64,000 nt of DNA from Metabacillus dongyingensis (lineage in GTDB: Bacteria > Bacillota > Bacilli > Bacillales > Bacillaceae). The stretch covers positions 3,226,001 through 3,290,000 of the forward strand of contig NZ_CP082944.1 in assembly GCF_019933155.2 (NCBI RefSeq), read 5' to 3'. Of the stretch, positions 1-9,015 are shown piece by piece. Within the stretch, counting starts at the first letter, position 1; every line of letters begins with the position of its first letter. The translations under genes were made by a program, and so were the position numbers. Below the pieces are notes generated by a model. It had not been told where the DNA came from and did not search any database. It saw nothing but the letters and a program-made list of their open reading frames with translations.

Positions 1-744
1 TATTCCGAAAAAGCTATAATGTATGACATGCTTGCCCAATTTTACAAGTACAGCGATCCTCAGAAGCATGTCATGTATTATCAAAAACATTTAAATGAGA
101 TGCAAAAATGGATTTATAGCATGCAATATCAGGCTGCACGTTTTCCGCAGGCTCAATTGGAGCCCGGAATGTCAAGAGTAAGAGTGATTCATGCATCGCC
201 AGACGCCCCGGCTGTAGATATTTACATTAACGGGAAACTGACTCTGCAAAATGTAAAATACAAAGAAATCAGTGACTATCTCCAATTTCCTGCAGGACAG
301 TACAGGGTAGATCTTTATGCTGCCGGAACAACCAACCGTCCTGTTCTGACAGATATGTATATGCTGCTGCCGGGAATTACTTACACGATTGCGGCAGCAG
401 GAAATCTATCCGCACTCAGGCTGATTCCATTTGTTGATAGAACGTTCGTGCCGGCAGGCGAAGCAAGTGTTAAGTTTGTCCACTTATCTCCTGATGCTCC
501 TGCAGTTGACATTGCCGTTAAAAATGGTGACATCCTCTTTAAAAATGTTCCATTTCTCGAGGCTACCAAAAACATTAAAGTGGCTCCAGGAAGAGTAGAT
601 TTGGAAATTCGCATCGCCGAAACGGATAATGTCGTCCTGACTGTCCCTAAAGTTCAATTTAAGGCAGATACAGCCTATACGATTTTTGCTGTTGGCTTTG
701 CAAATGGCACACCACAGCTAGAAGTAATCGTAACTATTGGATAA
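1..744 (+). CDS. DUF4397 domain protein, 5' end possibly outside window
   Basis: The protein has two copies of a beta-rich module, each opening with a HxSPDAPAVDI motif (HASPDAPAVDIYI near residue 59 and HLSPDAPAVDIAV near 155), typical of DUF4397. The family is common on Bacillus cell surfaces and has no firm function. The frame is open to base 1. The first ATG (19) has no Shine-Dalgarno site before it, so the true start probably lies left of the window. No signal peptide is visible in the part present. The N-terminal 50 residues are rich in Tyr, Gln and Lys and may be a coiled or spore-associated segment; that is inference. Confidence 0.75.
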   Translation, partial: YSEKAIMYDMLAQFYKYSDPQKHVMYYQKHLNEMQKWIYSMQYQAARFPQAQLEPGMSRVRVIHASPDAPAVDIYINGKLTLQNVKYKEISDYLQFPAGQYRVDLYAAGTTNRPVLTDMYMLLPGITYTIAAAGNLSALRLIPFVDRTFVPAGEASVKFVHLSPDAPAVDIAVKNGDILFKNVPFLEATKNIKVAPGRVDLEIRIAETDNVVLTVPKVQFKADTAYTIFAVGFANGTPQLEVIVTIG

Positions 745-912
745 AAAAACAAATTTTAACAAATTGTAAAATTAATAAGCGAATGTAAAAAGCATGTTCA
801 GTTTTCGTAAAAATGACATTTTCCCTCCAAAAATCGATTATGATGAGTTTGACCAGCAGACATGCAGGTTAAAAAATCTCATTCAGATAGGTTACAAGGG
901 AGGAAAAAGAAA

Positions 913-1143
913 ATGAAGAAAGATATGCTATTAAAAGTTGGGGCTTCTTTATTGGCGATCTCATTAATGACTGCTTGTAACGACACAGAAACGGACGCAC
1001 CTGAAGAAGACAGCACGGAAGAAACAGAAGGTACAGAAGAAGAAACTACTACTGAAGAGGGCACTGAAGAAGAAACTACTGAAGAAGCTCCTGAAGAAGG
1101 AACTGAAGAAGCTCCTGAAGAAGAAACTGAAGAAGGCAAATAA
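913..1143 (+). CDS. Small acidic lipoprotein with Glu/Thr repeats
   Basis: The 76-residue product starts at the ATG at 913, nine bases after a strong AAGGGAGG site; an upstream in-frame ATG at 862 has no such site. It has a lipoprotein signal with lipobox LMTAC near residue 20. The rest is a low-complexity run of Glu, Thr, Gly, Ala and Pro with imperfect EETTEE and EEAPEEG repeats. It should be anchored on the outer face of the membrane as a strongly negative flexible tail. No enzymatic domain is present. A role in cation binding or wall spacing is only a guess. Confidence 0.7.
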   Translation: MKKDMLLKVGASLLAISLMTACNDTETDAPEEDSTEETEGTEEETTTEEGTEEETTEEAPEEGTEEAPEEETEEGK

Positions 1144-1160
1144 TAGTCAGATAGACAAAA

Positions 1161-1183
1161 AGGAGGCATACCGCCTCCTCTTT
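1161..1183 (+). terminator. Hairpin terminator after the acidic lipoprotein
   Basis: Stem AGGAGGC/GCCTCCT with a 5-base loop follows the stop codon by about 20 bases. The T-run is weak. Confidence 0.5.
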
Positions 1184-1191
1184 GTAATGGA

Positions 1192-1389
1192 TTAATTGTT
1201 TTTCTGTCTTTTCTTTTCATCTTTTAAATGAAGAGAATAAACCGCTGCACTCAGGAAAATTGCACAATATGAGACATTCATAAACACCTCATCTGTTTTT
1301 TCCTCTACATAGGCAAAATAAGCAATTCCTCCAAAATACATGGAAATGAATAAGCCCGCCACACTAAATAACATAAATATATCTTTCAT
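1192..1389 (-). CDS. Small membrane protein, two transmembrane segments
   Basis: The 65-residue protein has two hydrophobic stretches (about residues 5-27 and 37-55) joined by an acidic loop, and ends in a Lys/Arg-rich tail (KDEKKRQKN). It starts at ATG 1389 after AAGGGGTGA. It lies 13 bases downstream of the protease gene on the same strand and is probably co-transcribed with it. No family was recognised. Confidence 0.6.
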   Translation of the reverse strand: MKDIFMLFSVAGLFISMYFGGIAYFAYVEEKTDEVFMNVSYCAIFLSAAVYSLHLKDEKKRQKNN

Positions 1390-1402
1390 TCACATCACCC
1401 CT

Positions 1403-2518
1403 TCACTTTTTCTTTTCTTCAATTATTCTTGCCTGTTCATTTTCATATGCCACTATATAAGAAGCTTTATATTTCTGCTCAGTTTTTTTGCCGTTTTGTT
1501 TAATCTCAGCGATTATGTCTGCATCTACTTGAATCTTTTCACCTTTTTTTACTGTATTGAGATGTTGAATTTTGATGGACAACAAATTGTTAAACTGCTT
1601 TCTAAAGGCTTCATATGACAATTCAGACTGCAAACTGCTCCCTAATAATGAATAGGCCGTAACATAGTCATGGAAGTTAACACTTTCTATGTAGTAGCTG
1701 ATTAAATAATCAGCTGTTTCTAACTTTTTATTTTCACTTATTTCCTCTGAAACGTCAAGACCCAGATCTGTTGGAAGAGATTTCATCGGGTTTTGTGACC
1801 AGCTTTCTGCTAGTGGAAGTATATCTTCAATAGGTATGCTGAATCCGATTTCTCCTTCTTCCATTCTGGCGGAATTCATTCCGATGACTTGTCCATCTTT
1901 CCGATCCAAAAGGGGTCCCCCGCTGTTTCCAGGTGCTATGGGTGCAGAAATCTGATGAACTCCCGAATACTTGTAGGGAGGCAGATCAAAATCTCTGTTT
2001 GTTCCGCTGATGATTCCTGTAGTAACAGTATTTTGCAATCCAAGCGGACTTCCAAGCGCTAATATTTCCTCTCCCAGCTCTGCATCATGATGCTTTGATA
2101 TCCGCACCGGCTCCTGATTCTTTAATGCTTCTACTCTCACTAACGCCACATCTGTTTCAGTGCTGATTCCAATCACTTTCCCGTCAAATCCTTTCGCATC
2201 GGTGGTTCTGACTTTAACATCTTCAACACCTGCGACGACATGCGCGTTTGTGATAATGTCTCCCTTTTTATTATAAAGAAACCCTGAACCAACTGTTCCA
2301 TCTGCAAGCTCCACCATTACAACCTTCTTTTGGGCTTCCCTGATAATTTCTTTTAATTCAAGTTCCGTCTCCTTCTGCTTTTCATTCTTTTCAAGGAGGA
2401 TTTCTGACTCGGCGAATACATTTTCTGCTGCAGAATGCTGAATGCGGAAATAGCCAAAAACACCTGCTGAAATAATTAAAATAGACAATGTGATGCTTAT
2501 CACCCAGTATTTTTTCAT
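1403..2518 (-). CDS. Membrane-anchored trypsin-like (S1C) serine protease
   Basis: The 371-residue product starts at ATG 2518 (MKKYWV). One N-terminal transmembrane segment (about 5-24) is followed by a trypsin-like domain with the catalytic triad visible: His in TNAHVVAG, Asp in ETDVALV and Ser in APGNSGGPL. Family knowledge places such proteins outside the membrane in quality control (HtrA-like). Unlike HtrA/HtrB there is no PDZ domain. The last 105 residues instead resemble an NTF2-like fold (ADYLISYYIESVNFHDY onward). It is followed by a small membrane protein and preceded by the zinc-ribbon protein gene on the same strand, so the three may act together. Confidence 0.8.
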   Translation of the reverse strand: MKKYWVISITLSILIISAGVFGYFRIQHSAAENVFAESEILLEKNEKQKETELELKEIIREAQKKVVMVELADGTVGSGFLYNKKGDIITNAHVVAGVEDVKVRTTDAKGFDGKVIGISTETDVALVRVEALKNQEPVRISKHHDAELGEEILALGSPLGLQNTVTTGIISGTNRDFDLPPYKYSGVHQISAPIAPGNSGGPLLDRKDGQVIGMNSARMEEGEIGFSIPIEDILPLAESWSQNPMKSLPTDLGLDVSEEISENKKLETADYLISYYIESVNFHDYVTAYSLLGSSLQSELSYEAFRKQFNNLLSIKIQHLNTVKKGEKIQVDADIIAEIKQNGKKTEQKYKASYIVAYENEQARIIEEKKK

Positions 2519-2632
2519 ATTCCTGCCTTTCTTATCCTTTAATAAATTCGGCACAAAGCTGATTGCTAAATGGACCGACTGAAGCGGCCCATCGACGTCA
2601 CGTATTACAAATGCCCATCGGTAAAACAGGAA

Positions 2633-3781
2633 TTAGTCTTGGTACCATATGATATTTTCAATAGTGAAGACAACTTCGTCATTTACGCCATACGTGATGT
2701 GTTCAAAGGCTGCCTCTTTTCCCGGTTTCAATTCATTCGGATAGACGTTTGTTTTGCCTCTTTCAATCTCTTTTCCATCTTTGTCTGAAACCGTGAATTG
2801 GACGGTTATAGAGTGAATGGCAGATTTAGAAGTGTTTTTAATTTTTCCTGAGGTCTTTGCATCTCCGAATTCATCTACTGTCACTTTTGTTTCTAACACC
2901 TTAACAGCTTCATCTTTTAAGCGTTTTTCTTCTTTTGCAGCTGTAACAGCTCTCTCTATCCTTTTTTGTTCAGCCTGTTCGAATGCCGTTTTCTCAGAAA
3001 GGATCTTATCTTTTAAAGACAGTAGCTTTTCATTGTCACCATCATATTGCAATGCTTTATCCACTATCAAAATGGCTGAGTTGAATTGCTTTTGAGTTAA
3101 ATCCTCTTCAGCATTCAATGAACCAATCATCACCATTTTAGATTTGATTTGTTCTTTCACTATGTCTGCTTCAGCTGCATCAAGCACAGTGACCTCTTTA
3201 AGCTTTTCAGCTAACTGATCAATGGAATTCAGTTCATTTATTTGTTCTTTGATTTCTCCGACTGTCACATTCATGTCTGCTTTGCTGAGTTCAGACTGCA
3301 GACGGCTGTAAAGGGGAGATGTATGTCCGCTGATAATTCTGGTTAATAAATCTATCTCTGTTGAGGCTTGATTATAGTTGCTTTTTTGAATATGTTCTTT
3401 AATTTGTTCTAGATCCTGATTATATTCCTGAATGAGCATAATCAGCTCTTTTTCCTGTTTTAGCACATCATATCCACTTCTTAAATGGATGCCCTTTTCA
3501 GCATATTGAAGTGCTTTATTGTATTCTCCTGCTAAAGCTGATTGCTCTGCTTTTTTTTGAAGCTTAACTACTTCTTCATTTTTTGCTGCTTCATGCTCGT
3601 ATACAGCAAATAATAGACTTGAAACCAAAACAAAGCTCGCAGCAGGAAGTATGTATAAAGAACGTTTGGATAACCGATAGAGTTTCCGGTCCCTGTCATT
3701 CAGGAATAATTTATTTCCGCAATGCGGACAATAGTTTGAGAATTTTTCAATCTCTCTTTCTCCGCAATAATGACATTGCAT
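2633..3781 (-). CDS. Zinc-ribbon membrane protein with coiled coil and C-terminal FxLYD-like domain
   Basis: The 382-residue product starts at ATG 3781, nine bases after GAGGAGG. An N-terminal zinc ribbon (CHYCG near 3-7 and CPHCG near 23-27) is followed by one transmembrane segment (about 44-62). A long Glu/Lys/Gln-rich coiled-coil or TPR-like region comes next, and then a beta-rich C-terminal domain of about 90 residues (KVTVDEFGDAKTSGKIKN onward) that looks like FxLYD. The topology suggests a cytoplasmic zinc ribbon and an extracellular C-terminus. Function is unknown. The same strand and 114-base spacing to the serine protease suggest a link. Confidence 0.65.
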   Translation of the reverse strand: MQCHYCGEREIEKFSNYCPHCGNKLFLNDRDRKLYRLSKRSLYILPAASFVLVSSLLFAVYEHEAAKNEEVVKLQKKAEQSALAGEYNKALQYAEKGIHLRSGYDVLKQEKELIMLIQEYNQDLEQIKEHIQKSNYNQASTEIDLLTRIISGHTSPLYSRLQSELSKADMNVTVGEIKEQINELNSIDQLAEKLKEVTVLDAAEADIVKEQIKSKMVMIGSLNAEEDLTQKQFNSAILIVDKALQYDGDNEKLLSLKDKILSEKTAFEQAEQKRIERAVTAAKEEKRLKDEAVKVLETKVTVDEFGDAKTSGKIKNTSKSAIHSITVQFTVSDKDGKEIERGKTNVYPNELKPGKEAAFEHITYGVNDEVVFTIENIIWYQD

Positions 3782-4056
3782 TGAGGTTGCCTCCTCTGCT
3801 GGCATGTCCTAAACCGCCTAATTTTGACAAAATCTTTCATAAGTATACATGCTTCATTATGATCCTTCTACCCTCATTTTTTCTTATTAATCCACTGAAC
3901 ATATGACTTAATTCCTATACATCTAACTTAGGAATCTGTGAAAGCGTATGCTCCTGAAAATGATGTTCCTATCATAAGTAGCATTCATTCATTTTTACAG
4001 TCTTAAATTCACTTGAAGCGAATCATTCGGTGACTTTTGAATGATTTTCAAATAAA
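3782..4056. other. Intergenic stretch without a gene
   Basis: No convincing coding sequence or RNA gene is visible. It holds the upstream region of the zinc-ribbon gene; no clear promoter could be fixed. Confidence 0.5.
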
Positions 4057-4090
4057 TAAACACCATATTCAAGTCAGAATATGGTGTTTT
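4057..4090 (-). terminator. Terminator of ypmRS
   Basis: Stem AACACCATATTC/GAATATGGTGTT with a 6-base loop and A/T runs on both sides lies just after the ypmS stop on the minus strand. Confidence 0.8.
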
Positions 4091-4098
4091 TAACGTAA

Positions 4099-4683
4099 TC
4101 AATTTTGAATATCCATTGGAACAAACAATTTAAATTTTATATTGTCATTTTTCAGATCAAATGATTCTGCTTTAGCACGCAGGTTATTTTTAAATTCAAG
4201 CTCCGTAATTTGAACATCAATGCTTTCATTTTTCGGATCAATGTATACATATTCCGGCAATGGATAGGTCTTTTTAATATAGCTCATGACGTACGGAACA
4301 GGTATAGGCAGACGGCCTATAGATAATTGCTTTACTTTAAGCAGCATATTGCCGTCTTCTTTCACTTGAGGATCGAATGAAAGAGTAAGATCAACGTCTT
4401 TATTGAATGCTTTTACGGTTCCGTATAAATTCACTTCTTCGTCAAGCTCTACGCGGTAATTCAGCTCTTTTGCTTTTGCTTCTTTAACCAGGTAATAATT
4501 AATCAGCAAATTTAGATCTTTTTTTGAAGAACTCACGGTAAAAGGTACCGTATCTGAACTTGTCAGCTCTGCTGTCTCCGTTTTGGGCCTTTCAGCAGGC
4601 AGAAAAGGCGACACGATGATAAAAAGCAGAAAGACGAGGTTTAAGCTGAGTAAAACAATAAAGGCTGTTTTCCATTTTCTCAT
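4099..4683 (-). CDS. ypmS: YpmS-like membrane-anchored protein
   Basis: The 194-residue product has a single N-terminal transmembrane anchor (about 7-27) and a mixed beta extracellular domain, as in the YpmS (DUF2140) family of unknown function. The start MRKWK at 4683 is chosen because the family begins with a similar basic start; a start 5 codons earlier (4698) is possible. It follows ypmR after 26 bases on the same strand, so the two form an operon, as in B. subtilis. Confidence 0.8.
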   Translation of the reverse strand: MRKWKTAFIVLLSLNLVFLLFIIVSPFLPAERPKTETAELTSSDTVPFTVSSSKKDLNLLINYYLVKEAKAKELNYRVELDEEVNLYGTVKAFNKDVDLTLSFDPQVKEDGNMLLKVKQLSIGRLPIPVPYVMSYIKKTYPLPEYVYIDPKNESIDVQITELEFKNNLRAKAESFDLKNDNIKFKLFVPMDIQN

Positions 4684-4709
4684 ACAGTAATCATCCAATC
4701 TTTTTAAAT

Positions 4710-5498
4710 CTAGTCTGAGAGGTTTGAGTATACTCTGTCTGCTATTAATGAATACCCTGTTTCACTCGGATGAAACTCGTCAATATATAGAAGTTTTCCA
4801 ACTGATTTATTAGAAAAGAGGTCTTGGATAGGGACAAAAATGGCATTTCCATCTTCCATGATAATGCGGTTTGATGTCTGATTCCATTCTTCTACAATCG
4901 TGTCAATTTCACTGAGCTCAGGGAGCATATACTTAAAAGGGTTATATAAGCCTGTATAAACAATGATTGCATCAGGGTTTGCTGTCCGGATCGTTTTCAT
5001 GATTTTTTTGAACCGTTTTTCAAAAAGAGGCTGTTCCTCTCGGTATGGTTCAAGTTTAAGGTTTATTATATGATTGCGTGTAACCTTCATAATATCATTT
5101 CCGCCAATTGTCATCAAAATGATATCGGCATCTCTCAATTTTTCAATGACTTTTTCATTTCCAAGAACTTTTATCAAATCTGTCGTTTTATGACCTCTGA
5201 CTCCAAAATTAGACACATCTACAGAGGAAATGTTTTCTTCGCGCTGCAGCAAATCGCTGACATCCCCGACGTAGCCTCCATTATTATCGGCATCTCCTAC
5301 TCCGGCGGTTAATGAATCTCCAATAGCAACTACATTTAAATTACTTGGGACAAAGTTTTTGGGGATGGGTTCCTTCATCAGATGCTCTTTATTATTGACC
5401 GGTTTTGCAGCCATATCAGCAGGATTCCCTGATAAAGCATTACATCCGGAAAGAAGCATCAGTAATCCCATGAGCAAAATAAACAGATTCCGTATCAT
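4710..5498 (-). CDS. ypmR: YpmR-like SGNH/GDSL lipoprotein esterase
   Basis: The 262-residue product has a lipoprotein signal ending in LLSGC and an SGNH hydrolase domain. Block I is AIGDSLTAG (about 59-67) with the nucleophilic Ser. The Gly and Asn blocks are visible (GGNDIM), and the catalytic Asp-x-x-His pair is DEFHPSETGY near the C-terminus. The protein should be a surface-anchored esterase or lipase-like enzyme; the substrate is unknown. The start at 5498 is preferred over 5504 because it gives proper spacing to AAAGGGG. It leads the ypmR-ypmS operon. Confidence 0.85.
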   Translation of the reverse strand: MIRNLFILLMGLLMLLSGCNALSGNPADMAAKPVNNKEHLMKEPIPKNFVPSNLNVVAIGDSLTAGVGDADNNGGYVGDVSDLLQREENISSVDVSNFGVRGHKTTDLIKVLGNEKVIEKLRDADIILMTIGGNDIMKVTRNHIINLKLEPYREEQPLFEKRFKKIMKTIRTANPDAIIVYTGLYNPFKYMLPELSEIDTIVEEWNQTSNRIIMEDGNAIFVPIQDLFSNKSVGKLLYIDEFHPSETGYSLIADRVYSNLSD

Positions 5499-5861
5499 AA
5501 TCATCCCCTTTCACCGTTCTTTTAGCCTATGATTATATCATGTAATTGCGTACAGTTACAGTAAAAACGGATGAGTATGAGTCTATTCATTTATGCTTCC
5601 ATACAATTAACATTGATGCCTCATCTTGACAGGTTATACTTTCACTTTTTTTCGATCATCATTTTCCCTGTATTCAATTGATTCTCAAATATATGAAGGA
5701 ACCGTCTATGTAATAAAAGTTTTATAAAAAAACGCTATTTTCCCTCTTAGAAAAATAGCGTTTTTTCTATCGCTTAGATACTTAACATCTCATTCAGTGA
5801 TTTGCGCATATATTAAAAAGCAGATTAAAAAATTAAGCTGTTGATGAAAGGAGCAGGTATT
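5499..5861. other. Divergent intergenic region between ypmR and the oxalate-decarboxylase-like gene
   Basis: No open frame of note. The region should hold promoters for both divergent genes and contains one strong terminator-like hairpin (separate entry) with no gene ending near it. Confidence 0.5.
5727..5766. terminator. Isolated bidirectional terminator-like hairpin
   Basis: Stem AAAAACGCTATTTT/AAAAATAGCGTTTTT with a short loop is flanked by A and T runs. It sits between two divergent genes, where no coding sequence ends, so it may end a short untranslated RNA or insulate the two promoters. Confidence 0.6.
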
Positions 5862-7025
5862 ATGGAATCGCCGCTCTCAAAGAGATCCATTCGCAAAAAT
5901 ATACCCCAGCCCATTAGAGAAGATGGTGCCGGTGCTACAGATCTTGGTCCGCGGGACATCATGCGTGACATTGAAAATCCTGATTTACTGGTTCCGCCTG
6001 TAACAGATGCCGGAAGTTTACCGAACTTGAAATTCTCTTTTTCTGACACACATATGCAATTAAATCATGGCGGCTGGTCTAGAGAAATCACAATTAGAGA
6101 ACTGCCGATTGCTACTACACTTTCAGGAGTCAATATGCGTTTGACGCCGGGTGGAATTAGGGAATTGCACTGGCATCAGCAAGCAGAGTGGTCTTATATG
6201 ATTCTTGGCAAGGCGAGGATCACAGCAGTAGATCAAAATGGCCGAAACTTTATAGCGGATGTTGAGCAAGGAGATCTTTGGTATTTTCCTCCTGGAATCC
6301 CGCACTCCATTCAAGGGTTGGAAGAAGGATGTGAATTTCTGCTTGTATTTGATGATGGAAGCTTTTCTGATCTGAATACACTTTCGATATCTGATTGGTT
6401 TGCACACACACCGAAGGAAGTACTGGGAAAGAATTTCGGTGTGCCTGAAACTGCTTTTGCCCAAATTCCAACACAGCAAAAATATATATTTCAGGCACAG
6501 GTTCCTGGATCCCTTGAAAGCCAAACTGTACCTGATCCTTATGGTACTGTCCCAGAAAGTTTAATCCATAAATTGCATGAGCAAGAACCAATCGTAACAC
6601 CAGGAGGATCTGTACGTATAGTTGACTCTTCAACCTTTCCCATTTCAAAAACCATAGCAGCTGCTTTGGTAGAAATCAAACCTGGTGCAATGAGGGAAAT
6701 GCACTGGCATCCCAATAACGATGAATGGCAATATTACCTTACAGGTACTGGCCGAATGACAGTCTTTGCAGCTGATGGCAGAGCACGAACATTTGATTAT
6801 CGTGCCGGTGATGTTGGATATGTTCCATTTGCCTATGGCCATTATATTGAGAATACCGGCACTGAAACCCTGTGGTTCTTTGAGATATTTAAAAGCGACC
6901 GGTTTGCAGACATATCTTTAAATCAATGGATGGCCCTTACCCCAAAGGATTTAGTCCGTGAAAATATTAATGCTGTTCCAGAGCTGATGGAGGCTCTTCG
7001 TAAACAAAAGCGGCCTGTGGTTTAA
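5862..7025 (+). CDS. Oxalate-decarboxylase-family bicupin (OxdC/OxdD-like)
   Basis: The 387-residue product starts at ATG 5862, nine bases after AAAGGAG. Both cupin domains keep the Mn ligands: His103, His105, Glu109 and His148 in the first ([17 protein letters not shown]), and a second set in [10 protein letters not shown] and YGHYIEN. Arg100 before the first site is kept. Family members convert oxalate to formate and CO2; OxdD of B. subtilis is a spore coat protein. The flexible lid over site 1, SENS with catalytic Glu162 in OxdC, reads S-D-L-N here (residues 169-172), so activity or specificity may differ. No secretion signal is visible. Confidence 0.85.
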   Translation: MESPLSKRSIRKNIPQPIREDGAGATDLGPRDIMRDIENPDLLVPPVTDAGSLPNLKFSFSDTHMQLNHGGWSREITIRELPIATTLSGVNMRLTPGGIRELHWHQQAEWSYMILGKARITAVDQNGRNFIADVEQGDLWYFPPGIPHSIQGLEEGCEFLLVFDDGSFSDLNTLSISDWFAHTPKEVLGKNFGVPETAFAQIPTQQKYIFQAQVPGSLESQTVPDPYGTVPESLIHKLHEQEPIVTPGGSVRIVDSSTFPISKTIAAALVEIKPGAMREMHWHPNNDEWQYYLTGTGRMTVFAADGRARTFDYRAGDVGYVPFAYGHYIENTGTETLWFFEIFKSDRFADISLNQWMALTPKDLVRENINAVPELMEALRKQKRPVV

Positions 7026-7111
7026 TAATCTGAAAGTGCTCAAATGTTCTGAGCCGCATGACTTTTAATCAGAATGCTTATTGGCTGAAGAACAAGTATC
7101 ATATTGTTCTA

Positions 7112-7744
7112 TTAATACCCAGTATAGTACCCGGCAGGTGCATATGATTGCCCATAAGACTGATGTGGATAATTTTGATGATAGGTTTGTTTTGTATTTC
7201 CTGCACGTTCTTGCCCGCAGTTCTTATAAGGACCAATATATGTTGATGGTTTAATCGACTCAGTTGCTTTTTTCCATTGATTTTCATCAAGACAATAAGT
7301 ATGAGCCATAATATTTGAAGGTGTGAATTTTAAGATATCAGACCCTAAAATCACCTCAGGGCTTGAAGCATCAAAAATAGCCAAAAGGTGAGTATGGTCA
7401 GCTGTTGCTATTTCGTAATGCCACCAGCCCTGGGGAACATTAGCCACTTGCCCTGGAGTAATCGGGTAATTGAGAATTTGTTTTGTATATGGGTTTAGGA
7501 TAGAAACAACAGCAGCTCCTGAAATACAATAGACCAGCTCGGCTGCATTTTGATGATAATGCGGCTCCACAACATTTTGAGCACTAAGAAATATATCAAG
7601 CAGAGATACATTTTCCAGACTATTTAGCTGTTTTATCCCTAAGACGTTTATATAATTTCTGCTGTCCTTTTTAAATAAGGTGCTTTTATTTACGTCAAAC
7701 GTGTATTGAACGGATGGAGAAGTATAATCTATATATGAAACCAT
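7112..7744 (-). CDS. Single-cupin protein with Tyr/Gln-rich tail, possible spore protein
   Basis: The 210-residue product has one germin-type cupin with metal-ligand motifs EPHYHQNAAELVY (two His and Glu) and a later His in PQGWWHYEI. The last 35 residues are rich in Tyr, Gln, Gly, Ser and His, a composition often seen in spore coat proteins. It converges on the bicupin gene. Catalysis is possible, but the substrate cannot be read from the sequence. A coat location is inference from composition and from the OxdD-like neighbour. Confidence 0.7.
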   Translation of the reverse strand: MVSYIDYTSPSVQYTFDVNKSTLFKKDSRNYINVLGIKQLNSLENVSLLDIFLSAQNVVEPHYHQNAAELVYCISGAAVVSILNPYTKQILNYPITPGQVANVPQGWWHYEIATADHTHLLAIFDASSPEVILGSDILKFTPSNIMAHTYCLDENQWKKATESIKPSTYIGPYKNCGQERAGNTKQTYHQNYPHQSYGQSYAPAGYYTGY

Positions 7745-7850
7745 ATCTTTCCCTTCACCTCTTTGATTTGATCGCCAATTTAGGTGTATTGTATTCTTCG
7801 TAAATCCAATAGGTGAAGATCAGATTTATTTTGAAACATTATCTGTACTA

Positions 7851-7879
7851 AAAAAAATCCGCAATTTGCGGATTTTTTC
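7851..7879 (-). terminator. Terminator of ypmQ
   Basis: Stem AAATCCGCAA/TTGCGGATTT with A and T runs on both sides, directly after the ypmQ stop. Confidence 0.8.
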
Positions 7880-7880
7880 A

Positions 7881-8453
7881 CTATTGTATCTTTTTTACAT
7901 CATCAATAATTTCATCATATGCTACATTTTCCACACCGTCATAGTCTTTCATGACCTTGCCGTTCTGATCAATTAAATAAAACAATGTTCCGTGAATGAC
8001 TTGATCCTGCCCTTCAGGCTTTTGAACAATCGTTTTAAAGCTGTTTTTAGCAAAGTTGTCGATTTCCTTTTGAGAATATCCGGTCAAGAAATCCCAATTT
8101 TCAAGGGAAAGAGGATATCTGCCTGCAAATTCCTTTAATTTCTCGGGTGTGTCAACTTCAGGGTCAACACTGAATGAGACAAGACGCACATCTAATCCAG
8201 CTTCTTTCATCTGCTTCTGCAGTTCGGTCATATGCGCCGTCATTGGCGGACAAACCGTATCACAGCTTGTAAAAATAAAATTAGCTACCCATACTTCCCC
8301 TTTTAGATCGCTTAAACCAACTTTCTTTCCATCCTGATTTATGTAGGAAAAATCATCAATTTCATAATTAAGAGCCCCTTTTATTCCGCTGGAACCGCAT
8401 CCTGATAAGAGAGTAATAGCAAGTAAAAATAATAGTATATAGTGTTTTTTCAT
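7881..8453 (-). CDS. ypmQ: Sco1/SenC-family lipoprotein YpmQ
   Basis: The 190-residue product has a lipoprotein signal with lipobox LLSGC and a thioredoxin-like Sco domain. The copper-binding CxxxC is present as CDTVC with the downstream His in VIHGTLFYLI. Sco proteins deliver copper to, or reduce, the CuA site of cytochrome c oxidase on the outer side of the membrane. B. subtilis YpmQ is the corresponding protein. The gene is single, with its own terminator. Confidence 0.9.
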   Translation of the reverse strand: MKKHYILLFLLAITLLSGCGSSGIKGALNYEIDDFSYINQDGKKVGLSDLKGEVWVANFIFTSCDTVCPPMTAHMTELQKQMKEAGLDVRLVSFSVDPEVDTPEKLKEFAGRYPLSLENWDFLTGYSQKEIDNFAKNSFKTIVQKPEGQDQVIHGTLFYLIDQNGKVMKDYDGVENVAYDEIIDDVKKIQ

Positions 8454-8564
8454 TGCAGGGTGTCACCTTTCCTATATAATCCAATATGAAAAGTTTATCA
8501 AAACATTGAGAGATTGGGAAGCATATGCTTGAAAGTGGTTACACAGTTCAAATGATTGACACAA

Positions 8565-8975
8565 TTACCTTCCCTTCATGATGCTCTCAAAATCAGCAAT
8601 AAAAGCATCATAGTTAAATTTAACCGCAATTCTGTGGACGGGGTAATCAGCAAGGGTTTTATAAGGTCTGAAGTCTGCTATACTCTGTCCTCTCGCATAT
8701 TCAGATTCAAGAATAATTTTAACAGGCTTTTCTACAAGAGTTATTTGCTTTTCATTCACTGCACCCCATAGGGTCAGCAGGTCGTGCAGAGGTCCTCCCG
8801 CTATTTTCGGGGTGTTTTTTTTATAAAAATTGGTATAAAATCAATCATCGGTTTTAGCAGCATTCCTACTTCGTCATTTTTCCGCTGATAATATTGATCT
8901 AAATCCGCTATCATCTTCTCGGGTATGATTGCATAATTGGTGACAGATACTGAGAAGCCTGAAGTTTGAGCAGAA
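8565..8975 (-). pseudogene. Nucleoside hydrolase remnant (N-terminally truncated, frameshifted)
   Basis: Two reading frames together spell the C-terminal part of an inosine-uridine nucleoside hydrolase. The first ends near 8820 with IIPEKMIADLDQYYQ. The second carries AGGPLHDLLTLWG and EYARGQSIADFRP, matching the family's HDP region and the later ARG motif. Adding one T in the T-run near 8823 would join them (D-F-Y-T-N-F-Y-K-K). The whole N-terminal half with the DTDxGxDD metal site is absent; the remnant abuts the terminator of the next gene at 8977. It is a dead gene left by deletion plus a one-base frameshift. Confidence 0.75.
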
Positions 8976-8976
8976 A

Positions 8977-9012
8977 AAAACGGATTTCCCAAAGTGGAAC
9001 ATCCGTTTTTTA
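8977..9012 (-). terminator. Terminator of the small membrane protein gene
   Basis: Stem AAAAAACGGAT/ATCCGTTTTTT with GGAA/TTCC in the inner stem follows the stop at 9016 on the minus strand. Confidence 0.8.
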
Positions 9013-9015
9013 AAT

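Noticed and set aside
1340..1618. 92-residue plus-strand frame over the protease end
   Set aside because: It is antisense to two minus-strand genes and made of AT-rich Phe/Leu/Ile codons.
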